Part shown: in pieces, positions 22,378 through 32,428 of the stretch
How the letters are laid out: every line of letters begins with the position of its first letter
How positions within the stretch are numbered: position 1 is the stretch's first letter
From: Lasiosphaeria ovina
Taxonomy: Eukaryota > Ascomycota > Sordariomycetes > Sordariales > Lasiosphaeriaceae
Length of the DNA: 64,000 bases
Assembly (NCBI GenBank): GCA_033439765.1
Contig: JAULSN010000003.1
Location: forward strand, 5,766,001 to 5,830,000
Reading direction: 5' to 3'
The notes under the pieces: generated by a model
Seen by the model: the letters and a program-made list of their open reading frames with translations, nothing else
Told to the model about the DNA's origin: nothing
Database searches by the model: none
Program-made: the position numbers and the translations under genes

Positions 22378-24863
22378 CTAAAAGAGATAAATCTTCTCCA
22401 GCCTCGTATTAGCGGCCGCCTCTCGCACCCATTCCTCGGCAGCAACCTTGGCTTCGGGTAAATTGTTCGTGTACGGCGTTCTTCTGTTGATGACCCCCCT
22501 TCCAATACGTTCAAAACACATGTCGCTATCCGCTTCCACCCGTCTCAAAAGCAGGACATGTGCTCTGGACGACGGTAGTTCGATCACGCAGAGCATAACT
22601 GTAACCGCGTCGAGATTATCATTCGGCTCGGCTATATAATCGAGAGTACACTGTCCGATGGGTACATTGCGTGCAGGATGCATAAGCCATAGCCCTGGAT
22701 CTGGGTCGTTTGGATTGAACGGGTCCGGCGGTTGCGGTCTCACTGCGAGCTTGTGCAGCTGGGCGTTGAACTGGACGTGGGCGGTGGAAAAGGCGGCGCC
22801 GCACCAGTCACGACCAATACTAGTGCTATCCGCGAGCTCGGCCGAGCCGCCTATGTAGTGGGATATAATAGTGGTCTCCCGCTGGTAGATCGGGAGGCTC
22901 CAATCGACGGGGAAGTCATGGCCGGCCCAGGTCCATGTGGGACGACGGTGTTTCGCGTCGTTGTTTGGAGGACGGACGATAGGCGGGCTGGCAGCTGCCG
23001 CGGTTCGCGTAAAAAGGACGGCTTCTTCAAAACGACAGGTCCAGAGCCCGTAAAAGTAGCTCGGTCCCCATGGACTCCACAGGCTGCCGATGGCTCGGGC
23101 TATGGCGGATACGGCAATCAACTTGTCACTGGATCTGGTCAAGTGACGTTTGCAATAGTTGTTGGCTACAATCTCCTTATACCATAGCTCGTTCAGGCGT
23201 ATCACCTTGACGGCTTGCTCCTCTACGGAGGTGATTGTGGCGCCGAGGTCTCCAAGGCTCGCAAGGACCTTCTCCCACGGACGACCTTCGGGATGAGATC
23301 GCATGTAGTATTTGAGCAGGCCGGGTAGAGGTCTGATCTTGTCCGGTTGCCAGTCGGTCATACCGTCCTCTGCAAGGATGCACTCCCGACACTCCCAATA
23401 GAGCTGATCCTTGGTGTAGTGAAGGATCCGCGACGATAGGATGCGCTCCTGGTATGTCCAGCCGCGTGTGGCCAGGACAGCGTTGTCGATCGCCGGGATG
23501 GTGATCCCGGTCCCGATGTTGAATGGAGATACGTACAGCGTCTCAACAGCGGCGGATTCTCCTGCCGTGCTTGATGAAGAGCTGATCGGGACGACCTCAT
23601 AACCGTCCAGCTTTTCCAGATTGTCCCGGCTCTGCTGGTTGAAGCAGCCCTCGGAAGCCTGGCCCGCATGGTCGGCCGAGATTGTGATGGCAGCATTCGC
23701 ATAAATGCCCCCCATCTTGGGCGCTTCACGCTGCCAGTCATCATCGATGTCTTGGAGGATACACAGCGAGCCAATCCAGAGGAATTGTATACGGAGGATT
23801 GTGCACATTAGCACAGCATCCTGTAGGGTTTTGGGAAGGTCGTCCAAGACCATCTCGGTATATCGCGCCGACTCGTTTGCCGTGGTTAGGAGGTGATCAA
23901 AATTCTGACTTTGGCCCCAGCAATAAGTGAGCGCCGCGTATCGCAATTCCTCTGATGGCTGCGGCGGGGTCTTTACCAATTTCAAGGTTGGAAACGGCCG
24001 CGTGGAAGTCGGCAGGGTGATTTGTATCAGACGAGCTGGCCGGTCTTCCTTGAAAATCGCGAGGCCAGGCGCATTTGCAGCAGAGCAATCGTGCTGAGCG
24101 AGGCAGTTATGATACCATTTTCTAGCGGTCGCCATGGACCTTTCACTGTTGGTCCGGGTGAGCCTCCTCACTGTCGAGATTCCGTACGCCGCAGCAGGAT
24201 CACCTACAGCACCATCTGATGTCAGCGAGAACTAGAACCAACAAGCTAGATGGGCAAGCTAGATTGGCGCGCACCTTCATAACACCGAACGTAGAGTTTG
24301 GAAAACGGTCCAGGTAGACTCGGAGCATTTACGCCCACGGACAGAGCGATAGTGCTTGCGAAAAAGCCCGCCGAAGTCTCACTCGCTGACAGCAACTTCA
24401 TTTTCAGGGGATGCGGGAATATCAGCCACGGGGCCAACGGCGACGGTTGAGCCTGGGGCGACCTTCTCACAAGCTTGAGCAACAGGACACAGAGTCGACA
24501 TTTTGTGTGTGGCCCGTGGGCCAAGGCCGTAATGTACCGAGTATGAGTATATCCCTCTTCGCTTTGCAGAGCGCGGGCATTGATCCCGCGACAGGACGGA
24601 CAAAGGTCTTGTAGATGGAGCTCATTGTCGAAGTCGCCTACGTGATATGCTAAGTCGGGGGTCTGGCAGTTGACATAACCTGTGCCACGTTTTGAGATGT
24701 AGGTCGTCGTCACCCCGCTAGAGGACGAGGAAGACGGGGTGCCGCCTTGCATGATGATAGCGGCGTTGTGTCCGTCGGTGAAGTTTGTGAATGTTCGCGT
24801 GGTGGTCCCAGCCCAGATGTTGCCGCGCCGATTTGACGGCGTGGCTTGGTCTTTTTCTTCCAT
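22378..24863 (-). CDS. HET-domain (heterokaryon incompatibility) protein
   Basis: HET domains are fungal cell-death effectors of vegetative incompatibility and NLR-like signalling. Two exons, 24275-24863 and 22378-24203, join KLYVRCYE to GDPAAAYGIS across a 71 bp intron and give 804 residues from ATG 24863. The N-terminal third contains a Cys-rich segment (DLCPSCRGINA, KCRLCVLLL), typical of HET proteins. The HET domain follows: YAALTYCWGQSQNF, LPKTLQDAVLMC, QFLWIGSLCILQDIDDDW, MGGIYANAAITISA, and later TRGWTYQERILSSRILHY. The usual Asp of the LWIDSLCI motif is Gly here, which may affect activity. The C-terminus has no added NACHT or repeat domain. Intact otherwise. Confidence 0.88.
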
Positions 24864-26346
24864 TTTGACAAAGGTGATGGGGTGAGAAGGAATGTTTCTG
24901 AAGGGTCTGGGAGCTGGTTGGTAAGATGGTCGTTGTCGATGAGGAGTAATGGCAGCCAAGCCTAGGTACCGACACAGCTGACTCCAGCAGGGCCGCCCCG
25001 GAGACCTCACAACCTGCCACGATGATATATCCAAGCTCCCCCCTTTCGCTTACTGCGCGTGCGGCCTGAATGGAAATGGTTGGGCTTGCTAATTTGGTGC
25101 GGTGCTGCTTGAAGCAGCGCATTGGAGCCGAGAGAACGCATGCCAACGTGCAGCGTCGGTTGGACCGGGTGGGATCTAGGCAGGGCGGGGTTGGCAGAAG
25201 AGTCTCGGTCTTGGTCACGTTTTTCATCCCCGACTGTCATCATGCACGCGCCACACTGCTGCAGCAGCCAACGCGTCAGAGCGTCAGCAATGTCACCTTT
25301 CTGTGATGTGCAGCTGTCAGAAGGAAGTCTGCAACAGTGCAAGTCGAGGCCCCAACCAAGCGTGATGCCACGGTCGACGCCGTCTGGGCCAAGGCCCTTG
25401 CCAACGGCGCAATCGTCAACCAGATCTGGGCTACCATCAGCAAGGAATAGGCCTAGGTGGACATTTCATGACATGTTGTCCCCGGCTTTCATGAGCAAGT
25501 TTGGTGCGTACAGTGGAGCCTGCGGTAATAGTCCCGAACATCGTCGGCGCCAGCGGCGCAATGAAGTAGCACCAATGTGGTTAAATCAAGGAAAAGGGGG
25601 AAGTGTGAACTTTGTAATCTTGGCTTCTTGAGAGGGTCGACGCTCTGAGTAACTCGAGTAGGGAGGTCAGGTTAGAGCCATAGCATGTCGGATAAATAAC
25701 GCAATAACATATCTATGTGCTTCTTGATCACTGCCGCCAGAAATTCGCGAAATAGTGGGCCTAGTTCTAACATCATGAAGACAGCCTGAACACCCATTTG
25801 GTGACATTTCAAGCGTCGGCATTAGGAGTTCCCGACGATGGTTCTGTTGATTGCGCCTCGTCCGCCTCCAGTTTGTCACGGATCATGCCTGTTTGCTCAG
25901 TTTCCAACGGGTGCTTCCGCAGCGGTATCCTCCAGCGTCTCGTCTCGGAGGTGAAGGTCGTCCGAGATGTAATCTGGTCAATTCTCTTGCTGCTGAGTCC
26001 ATGATTTCAGGCTTTAAGCAAACGAAACAATGGAGTCGTCCTGTGGTGGTCTCGTGTAGCCGTATTATAGAGTGTCGGAAATGTTTGCGACGACGTGTGA
26101 ACTGCTGCGATAATTTATAAAAGTGCATTCAAAAATTTTGACCACAAAAAGGTTATCTTGTGTGTCTATTAGAATTTCACCCATACTTCTCTCGAACTCT
26201 TAAATCGCTTAAAGCAGATAACGTTAGAGTTTTCTTTCCGTACAATAAGTTTTGTCGTTCCATCACGGATATTTTAGGGGCGCGGGGATTCTATCCGCCG
26301 ACTTCCGGAGTCTTCTTGGACTAGTTCTAGAAGATCAGGGATCCCA
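24864..26346. other. Intergenic, HET promoter side
   Basis: About 1.5 kb. Short frames on both strands (for example 25122-25631) lack signatures and overlap one another. From about 25.6 kb the sequence becomes AT-richer towards the mobile-element region. Confidence 0.4.
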
Positions 26347-26970
26347 TTGGCTCATTTCAGAGAGCGCTGGGGAAAATTGCCCACGTACCCTCACCAACCA
26401 AACGCCGACAACAATCAGACCACGCCTACCGCCCATCTTATAGGCGGCGCCGACGCCAATACCGTTACCGACGAGATGACGCACGCAATGGTGCAATCAC
26501 GAGTAACCAGTATAGCCGTTAGGGGTGGGCTCTTCCAATTCCTTCACAACCACCCTGACGCCCCGTCTACTTCCGAGATTGCCGATCTCATCTACTTCAG
26601 ATGGGACGCGTATCTCCTCGTCGATAGGTTTATCGACGATCATGGCCTATATCGTCCAGACGGCAAGATCTACGTCATGTGGGATACTCAGGAGTATCCT
26701 ACGGCCATAGGAGATAAATATGGTGGCCGGGAGGGATGGAGTACGCGTTATTCCCCCGTATGGCAGGCTTTGTTAGAAGGCGGCGCCATGATTCAACCAG
26801 CGGATCATCAAGGGCCAGTATTCTATCGCCCTCGCGCATATATGGCGTCAGCTATCGCTGAGACATGTACAACCGAGGAAGAGATAAAGAGGATGATGCG
26901 AGAGTACTGCGAGTACGTTGCGAGCATCCGGAAATTCCACCTCGATCTCCGTCACGAACTAGGCTGCTAA
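26347..26970 (+). CDS. Hypothetical protein near mobile elements
   Basis: Open frame whose upstream limit is unclear: no ATG before 26476 in frame, so either translation starts at ATG 26476 (165 residues) or an upstream exon joins after the CTCATTTCAG at about 26351-26360. The sequence looks like a genuine globular protein: SRVTSIAVRGGLFQFLHN, EIADLIYFRWDAYLLVDR, GLYRPDGKIYVMWDTQEYP, TTEEEIKRMMREYCEYV. I do not recognise the family. It is AT-richer than its neighbours and sits 180 bp upstream of a transposon relic, so it may be element-borne or horizontally acquired; that is inference only. Confidence 0.45.
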   Translation: MAHFRERWGKLPTYPHQPNADNNQTTPTAHLIGGADANTVTDEMTHAMVQSRVTSIAVRGGLFQFLHNHPDAPSTSEIADLIYFRWDAYLLVDRFIDDHGLYRPDGKIYVMWDTQEYPTAIGDKYGGREGWSTRYSPVWQALLEGGAMIQPADHQGPVFYRPRAYMASAIAETCTTEEEIKRMMREYCEYVASIRKFHLDLRHELGC

Positions 26971-27148
26971 GAAGTTATTATGCAACTCTAGTACCTAGTG
27001 ATGTTTCAATACAGAGAGCCGGCTAGGTACGTGCCGCAGTTGCCTTACGGCTCAGCCGAGAAGTAGATTTACTAACAAAATACTAGTAAAAGGACTTCCC
27101 GACTTACACAACGCACCAGCCGCCCTTACAGGCCCGGGCCTACCGAAA

Positions 27149-27844
27149 ATGGTCATAGTCAACCGCAAAAATTCCACAATTACAGAAAGGGTATAGGCTT
27201 TGACCCTGCATGCGAATGGCGTCAAGATTCCTCAAATTGAAGCCATTACGGGTATAAAAAAGCACGCTTTCTATGCCCTATTGAAGAAGGCGAAGAGCAG
27301 AGGGTATACGCCTAGCGACAAGATCGAAGAGCGGCATATTGAAGATGCTTTAAGGATCGGCCGCCCGAAAGTAATCGGCGAAGTTGAACACGAAGTAATT
27401 GAAGAGGTGGTTACAAAAGTGTCGCCCTAAAATTGACCCTAGTGTGCAAAAATGAGCCATTCTCTTTCCTAGCTTCTATTTACTTCCTTAGCTTACGCCC
27501 GAATGCCCTCAAGCTCCCTCACATCCGGAGATCCGCTCAGTCTACGGCATTCCGGTTGCCCTGAAGGCCCGGCCGGGATACGGATTTCCGTGGGGATACT
27601 CAGAGGTCTTGTTAGCTATATAAAGACGATTTTTACCTGTATTTTAAACCGATCTAATCAGACAATTCAATGCTCAGTCAATCCAGATCACGTGCAACAA
27701 AAAGACTTCAACTCCCGCTCTTGTTCAAGTCATGAGATCGCCGACCGAGTTACTCAAAAGCTAGCTTCTATCCCCGGTACTAGGGTTCCAAGCCGGAAAA
27801 CGATACTCCGGTGGCTCAAAGCCAACGGCGTACCAGCAACCTAA
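27149..27844 (+). mobile_element. Tc1/mariner-like transposase relic, split
   Basis: The transposase start is recognisable: ATG 27149, MVIVNRKNSTITERV, an in-frame TAG at 27194 where Gln is expected, then ALTLHANGVKIPQIEAITG (helix-turn-helix), HAFYALLKKAKSRGYTPS and the DALRIGRPK linker (GRPR/GRPK AT-hook-like motif). After ..EVVTK it is interrupted by a solo LTR (27420-27699). Beyond the LTR the same protein resumes with DFNSRSCSSHEIADRV and TVPSRKTI-like LRWLKANG, ending at a TAA. Removing the LTR and one target copy restores an uninterrupted frame. The DDE catalytic part is not found, so the copy is dead. I could not see terminal inverted repeats. Confidence 0.75.
27420..27699 (+). mobile_element. 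Solo LTR, 280 bp, inside a transposase gene
   Basis: The element starts TGTCGCCC and ends GTGCAACA (TGT..ACA termini, as in LTR retrotransposons). It is flanked by a perfect 5 bp target duplication AAAAG at 27415-27419 and 27700-27704. A TATATAAA box lies at 27617-27624, as expected for an LTR promoter on the plus strand. No internal gag/pol sequence is present, so it is a solo LTR left by LTR-LTR recombination. Excising it with one AAAAG restores the host transposase frame (GTT ACA AAA GAC TTC). Confidence 0.85.
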
Positions 27845-28392
27845 AGTAGGAAGGTGGGTTCTACGACGACGATTGTCTAACTTTCGTCTCAACCTAGAGA
27901 GCTCAAGTTCGAGAAAAGGTTGACGCACAGAAAGCATCAATAGTAGACATTTGCAGTCTCTGCTGTCAAAGTCAAACTTTGGTTAATCGAAGGTAATCCT
28001 ACTTAGGTACCTAGGTAGATAAGAAGAAGAATATTGGAGTTGATCAAAAAACTTAGGACATTCAGGCCGGGTTAGGGTTATACGTGACAGGGCAAAAAGT
28101 GGAGAATCCACCCCGCACATCGCTGACACTGCGCGTCGATACTGAGCCCCGCTTCAGAGAGGATGTTTCACCTAAGGACGGACCGCTGAACCTAATCTCG
28201 AACCGTGATGGCCTTTGGCCCAAGCTGGCACTGTTCATTTGGCCGCCCGCGCACGTTCTCGTTTGCGCCCATTCCAGTGGGCCATGCCAGATTAGCGAAA
28301 AACAAGTATCGCCGCCGGCATTGTCAGTGTTTTAGCCAGGCAGCGTCGCGTCGCGGTGACGACAGCGCGTGCGGCAACCGCGCGCCCAGGCC
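27845..28392. other. Intergenic, transposon tail and phosphoesterase promoter
   Basis: Possible degraded transposase 3' sequence up to about 27980, then a TAGGTACCTAGGTAGATAAG low-complexity island near 28003, then the 5' leader of the next gene. Confidence 0.4.
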
Positions 28393-29769
28393 ATGGAGGG
28401 ATACGTTAAAATCCAGATGCGAAGTCGCGGGCCAGGCGACGATGCCGTCGTCCCCGAGCCTGCCATGGCGAGCCAGAGGCCCAGCCGCAGCTGCATCTCG
28501 ACATACCAGATACCCGCCATGGTAATGATGTTTGTTCTCTTCTTTGGGCTCCTCTTGCTCGCCGCGCTGCCCACGCGCCAGCTCGAGCAGACCAGCGACA
28601 GTGGCCAGGCCAAACCCGCCCCGCTCGCTTTCGACGCCGATGGTACTTTCCACATCTCCATCTTCGAGGACCTCCATTTTGGCGAAAATGCATGGGATTC
28701 GTGGGGCCCAAAGCAGGACGTCAACTCGGTCAAGGTGATCGGACAGGTGTTGGATGCAGAGCCGCAGACCGCCCTCGTCGTTCTCAACGGCGACCTCATC
28801 ACGGGCGAGAATACCTTTCGCCAGAATAGCACCCACTACGTCGACCAGATCGTCCAGCCCATCCTGGATCGGGGCCTAACCTGGGCTTCAGCCTACGGCA
28901 ATCACGACAGCGACTACAACCTCTCGCGCTCCCATCTGCTAGAGCGCGAGCATCGATGGTCCAGCTCGCGCACCACACGGATGGTGCACAACGATATGGC
29001 CGGCGTGTCCAACTACTACCTGCCCGTGTACGCCGCCGACTGTCAGTCCGACTGCACGCCGGAGCTGCTGCTGTGGTTTTTCGACAGCCGCGGCGGCTTC
29101 TTGTACCAGCAGCGAGACCCGGCGACGGGCGACCGTGTCGGGCAGCCCGACTGGGTCGACGCGAGCGTCGTTGACTGGTTCCGCCAGACGAACCAGCAGC
29201 TGGTCGACGGCGCAGGGAAACCCATCCCGGCGCTGGCTTTCGTACACATCCCCACCAGCGCGTCGCTGGCCCTGCAGAAAAAGGGCCTAGACGCACACCG
29301 CCAGCCGGGAATCAACGACGACGTGCCGGTCGCGCAGCAGGGCGACGGGCCGTGCATTGACGGAACCGCGGCCGGCGGCGCGACCTGCGAGCAGGACGTC
29401 CCGTTCCTCGAGGCGCTCACGTCCACGCCGGGCCTGATGGCGCTATTCTCGGGCCACGACCACGGCGACACGTGGTGCTACAGGTGGGACAACGCCACGC
29501 TGCCCGACTTCCCCGTCGCGGGGAACGGGCTGAACCTATGCTTCGGCCAGCACTCCGGCTACGGCGGGTACGGCAGCTGGATCCGCGGCGCCCGCCAGGT
29601 CGTCGTGTCGCTGGACAAGCTCGCGGATCTCGCTGTCGACACCTACATCCGGCTCGAGTCGGGTGATGTTGTCGGCGCTGTCACGCTGAACGCCACGTAC
29701 GGCCAGGACGTCTACCCCGCGACACCCAATGACAAGACTAAGTGTCCGACGTGCCGATATAATCGCTGA
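28393..29769 (+). CDS. Membrane-anchored calcineurin-like metallophosphoesterase
   Basis: Binuclear metal phosphatase of the calcineurin-like superfamily, closest in layout to the fungal Dcr2/Sia1 and phosphatase-28-type proteins. Single exon; the first in-frame ATG is 28393 (458 residues). A short cytoplasmic N-terminus is followed by a signal-anchor (IPAMVMMFVLFFGLLLLAAL), so the catalytic part should be extracytoplasmic. The five metal-binding motifs are all present in order: FEDLHFGE, VVLNGDLITGEN, AYGNHDSDYN, AFVHIPTS and FSGHDHGDTWC. Paired cysteines (DCQSDC, CIDG..TCEQ) fit a secreted fold. The C-terminus ends KCPTCRYNR. Many Asn-X-Ser/Thr sites support glycosylation. Catalytically intact; the substrate is unknown. 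Confidence 0.88.
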   Translation: MEGYVKIQMRSRGPGDDAVVPEPAMASQRPSRSCISTYQIPAMVMMFVLFFGLLLLAALPTRQLEQTSDSGQAKPAPLAFDADGTFHISIFEDLHFGENAWDSWGPKQDVNSVKVIGQVLDAEPQTALVVLNGDLITGENTFRQNSTHYVDQIVQPILDRGLTWASAYGNHDSDYNLSRSHLLEREHRWSSSRTTRMVHNDMAGVSNYYLPVYAADCQSDCTPELLLWFFDSRGGFLYQQRDPATGDRVGQPDWVDASVVDWFRQTNQQLVDGAGKPIPALAFVHIPTSASLALQKKGLDAHRQPGINDDVPVAQQGDGPCIDGTAAGGATCEQDVPFLEALTSTPGLMALFSGHDHGDTWCYRWDNATLPDFPVAGNGLNLCFGQHSGYGGYGSWIRGARQVVVSLDKLADLAVDTYIRLESGDVVGAVTLNATYGQDVYPATPNDKTKCPTCRYNR

Positions 29770-30004
29770 TTGGGTTTGTCTTTTGGAAAGCGTGGCGCTT
29801 GCATTTTGGATGTAATCGAAGTGATTGTTTGTTCACTCTGTGAGAGATCTGACTCCCTTTCAAACCAGGAAGGAAGTAATTATGACCATGGTATTTGATG
29901 TAAGAAACATAAGCATTTTTTACCCATTCTCAGCTGTACTGATAGCGCCACAAGAGCCGAGGCAGAATATAGCTCGAAGCCTTAATCATCTTTGTTTATG
30001 GAGG

Positions 30005-30545
30005 CTAGGCCTCTTGAGGCAGATGGGGGTAGCCTGGGTATGCTGGGTTGTCGGTTGTGCGAGTCCAAAAGGAGCAGAACGACGTGTATCCAGGCCCAAA
30101 CGTGCTTGCACATGTCTCGTTCGTGAAAGCATCCGGGCCGGGGTTGTACTCGCTCCACAAGACCCCGGCGACCAAACACTGCAAATTACACAATGTCAGT
30201 GACCATTGGGTGTTGATATATCTGGGGCGTTAGGGTTTCGTTTCTTGCCATGGTTTGGGGAGTCTCATCGAGTCCACTAACACCCTTCCAAACCCGCGAT
30301 ACTTTGACTCCCTTGGCTTTCTCGCACAACCCGGCCACCTGGACGTCTCCGGTGGCCAGGTCATCGCACCTGCAGATGTATTGGACCCAGCTGGTTTGCA
30401 CGCGTTAGTCAACTCGTCGTTTGTTATTAAACGAGGCCGGGGTGAGAGATGGGAGAAACTTGCTAGGGCGCTCCAAACTGTGGCAACGCATAGCCCGCAG
30501 AGAATAGGGCAGCAGCCGTGTAGTATGAAGGCTTCATATTGACGG
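30005..30545 (-). CDS. Possible small secreted Cys-rich protein, unresolved
   Basis: On the minus strand an ATG near 30540 begins MKPSYYTAAALFSAGYALPQ, a good signal peptide, but meets a TAG after 24 codons. A well-formed intron end (GACTAAC...AACCAG) follows, then Cys-containing sequence (WVQYICRCDDLATGD, AGLCEKAKG). After GTAATTTGCAG comes CLVAGVLWSEYNPGPDAF with further cysteines (ETCAST, SFCSFW). I could not join the pieces in one frame, so this may be a decayed effector-like gene or chance. Low confidence. Confidence 0.25.
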
Positions 30546-31160
30546 CAGGTAGAACAGTGCCTCGTTCGTGTGTGTGAACTGGCAATTAAGGGCCGAGTGC
30601 AAAACGGAGAACACTAACTTATATGCATTGCCAACCCGTCGATAGAACCGGGGGAGCCTTACACATCAAAGACACTGGAAAATCAAGCCCACGACACCGG
30701 TAACACCCCGGCTCCGCCACCCGTTCGCAAATGAACGACCCCTTATCTCGTCAGCGGCACCATATCGCAACAAACGACTGGCACGTACGCAGCCATCGCT
30801 TACAGAGCCGGCACCCTGGACCGCCAAATTAGCCGTAGAGTGCCACGAGATAGTTGCCGCCTTTCTTGCGCGGGAATTCCTCGCTACCCAGCTGCGATAA
30901 ATGAAGATGCAGCGACCCTGTTCAATAACAGACGGTGTTATTTTTTCTACTTTGTGGAATCGCGAAAATACGGGTCGTTCTCGACGACATGCCTGTGTGC
31001 TTGTCGGTTTTGGGAGAAGCAACCCGTCCCGGACAAACTGGTTGCATATATATCCCGCATATGGCGCCAGTACCATACACATGTACTATAGCAGACAGTT
31101 GATCCAGTTCCATCTTTTCTCGACGACTGCCGCCCTGCACTTAATCACCGGTTACAAGCC
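30546..31160. other. Intergenic, promoter of the small secreted gene
   Basis: About 600 bp with only weak frames; no signature. Confidence 0.4.
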
Positions 31161-31628
31161 ATGGCTCGCCTCCTCCAACTCTCGGTCGCCGTGCTGGTTT
31201 CCATCATGTCGGCCACGACACCCGCATCTCCGACCGCCCCGGCCGTTTCCAGCAGGCTCGTCACAGGCTACGAGATCTCGCGCGACTACCAGTGCTTTGC
31301 AACAGAGTGCTGGATCAACTGCGCATATGCCGCCTGCCTCTACGTGACGGTCAAGACCGACGACGCCAAGACCGCCCGCTTCAAGGTCGACGACTATAGC
31401 TGGGACACGCAAGCGGCAGCCATTCAGCTCAGCCAGTCGGGATGGCAGTTCCGCACCACAGGCACGGGCGAGAGTCAGGTTGTTGATGCCGCTGCCGCGG
31501 CGCTGGGCGACGGTCAGAGTGTGCACGGCGAAAACAGTGTCGCATGTGCGAAAGATGCGTTAAAGGTTAAGCGGGACGTATATCTGGGAACTGACAAGAT
31601 GTATTGGAGATGTCAATGGCCGTTTTAG
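31161..31628 (+). CDS. Small secreted cysteine-rich protein
   Basis: Single exon, 155 residues. A clear signal peptide (MARLLQLSVAVLVSIMSATT, cleavage near the Ala-Ser/Pro region at 20-30) precedes a mature part with six cysteines in DYQCFATECWINCAYAACL, VACAKD and YWRCQWPF. That is enough for three disulphides. No known domain was recognised. Size, signal peptide and even cysteine count fit the effector-like or antimicrobial small secreted proteins common in filamentous fungi; that role is inference. The gene stands alone, with no operon-like partners. Confidence 0.7.
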   Translation: MARLLQLSVAVLVSIMSATTPASPTAPAVSSRLVTGYEISRDYQCFATECWINCAYAACLYVTVKTDDAKTARFKVDDYSWDTQAAAIQLSQSGWQFRTTGTGESQVVDAAAAALGDGQSVHGENSVACAKDALKVKRDVYLGTDKMYWRCQWPF

Positions 31629-32428
31629 CTGTCGAATTTAATAGTCCGCTTTTGGGCTGTGATTTCCAGAGTGGGCTGCCATACTCTATTCTGGTTACCT
31701 GGCTGTGACAAGCTCATCAAAGCCGGACTTGTTGTTGCTGGGTTACCTCGAGTCAGGAGTTAGACATGTTCTAGTTATTTCCACTGAAGCAAGTGCGACG
31801 AACTAAGGCGGACTGTTACTTAATGACCCTGAATTTATGACTCGTTTAAGTTATGGACAAAGCAATCGGGGCGAATTAATATGATATCTTTTGGTTTGGG
31901 TGTTTATGACATACCTGGAAAGGAAGACTCAAGCAGATTGATAGACGTAGATAGCTATGGATAACTAGGTTTACGATGTACTTGACAATAAAGAGTAGCA
32001 ATCGACTCATTCTATCAATAGATGTGTCAGGACTCGAAGTCATTGAATGCCAGGCATCGTAATTGGCCAAATCCTGGGTCGACTTACAAACTCTTGGGAC
32101 AACTGAACAGGCGAATCCAAGTTTTTACTCCTCGGTGTTTGTTCGAGAGTCGAAACTGTTTGCCCGTGGCAATACGCATAATGCCACAATGGTGCGTTGC
32201 CATAGTCTGTTTGTGCATCCAGGCTTCCGGACTGACGATATGAAACCGGCTCGAATTTATTTAAATACTCGACCTCATTAAATCCCCATCATCGTAACCC
32301 AAACAGTTCACTTTTCTCACACCACACCGACTTAAGCCATATACACCGTCATCATCAAATCCAGCAATCCCAGAATCCGACAACACGCCCGCACTAACTG
32401 TCCAAAATCTCGTATCCAACCACGCACC
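31629..32428. other. Intergenic, no gene recognised
   Basis: About 800 bp, AT-rich. Short frames only. A TTTATTTAAATA stretch about 170 bp before the next ATG could serve as a promoter element. Confidence 0.4.
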
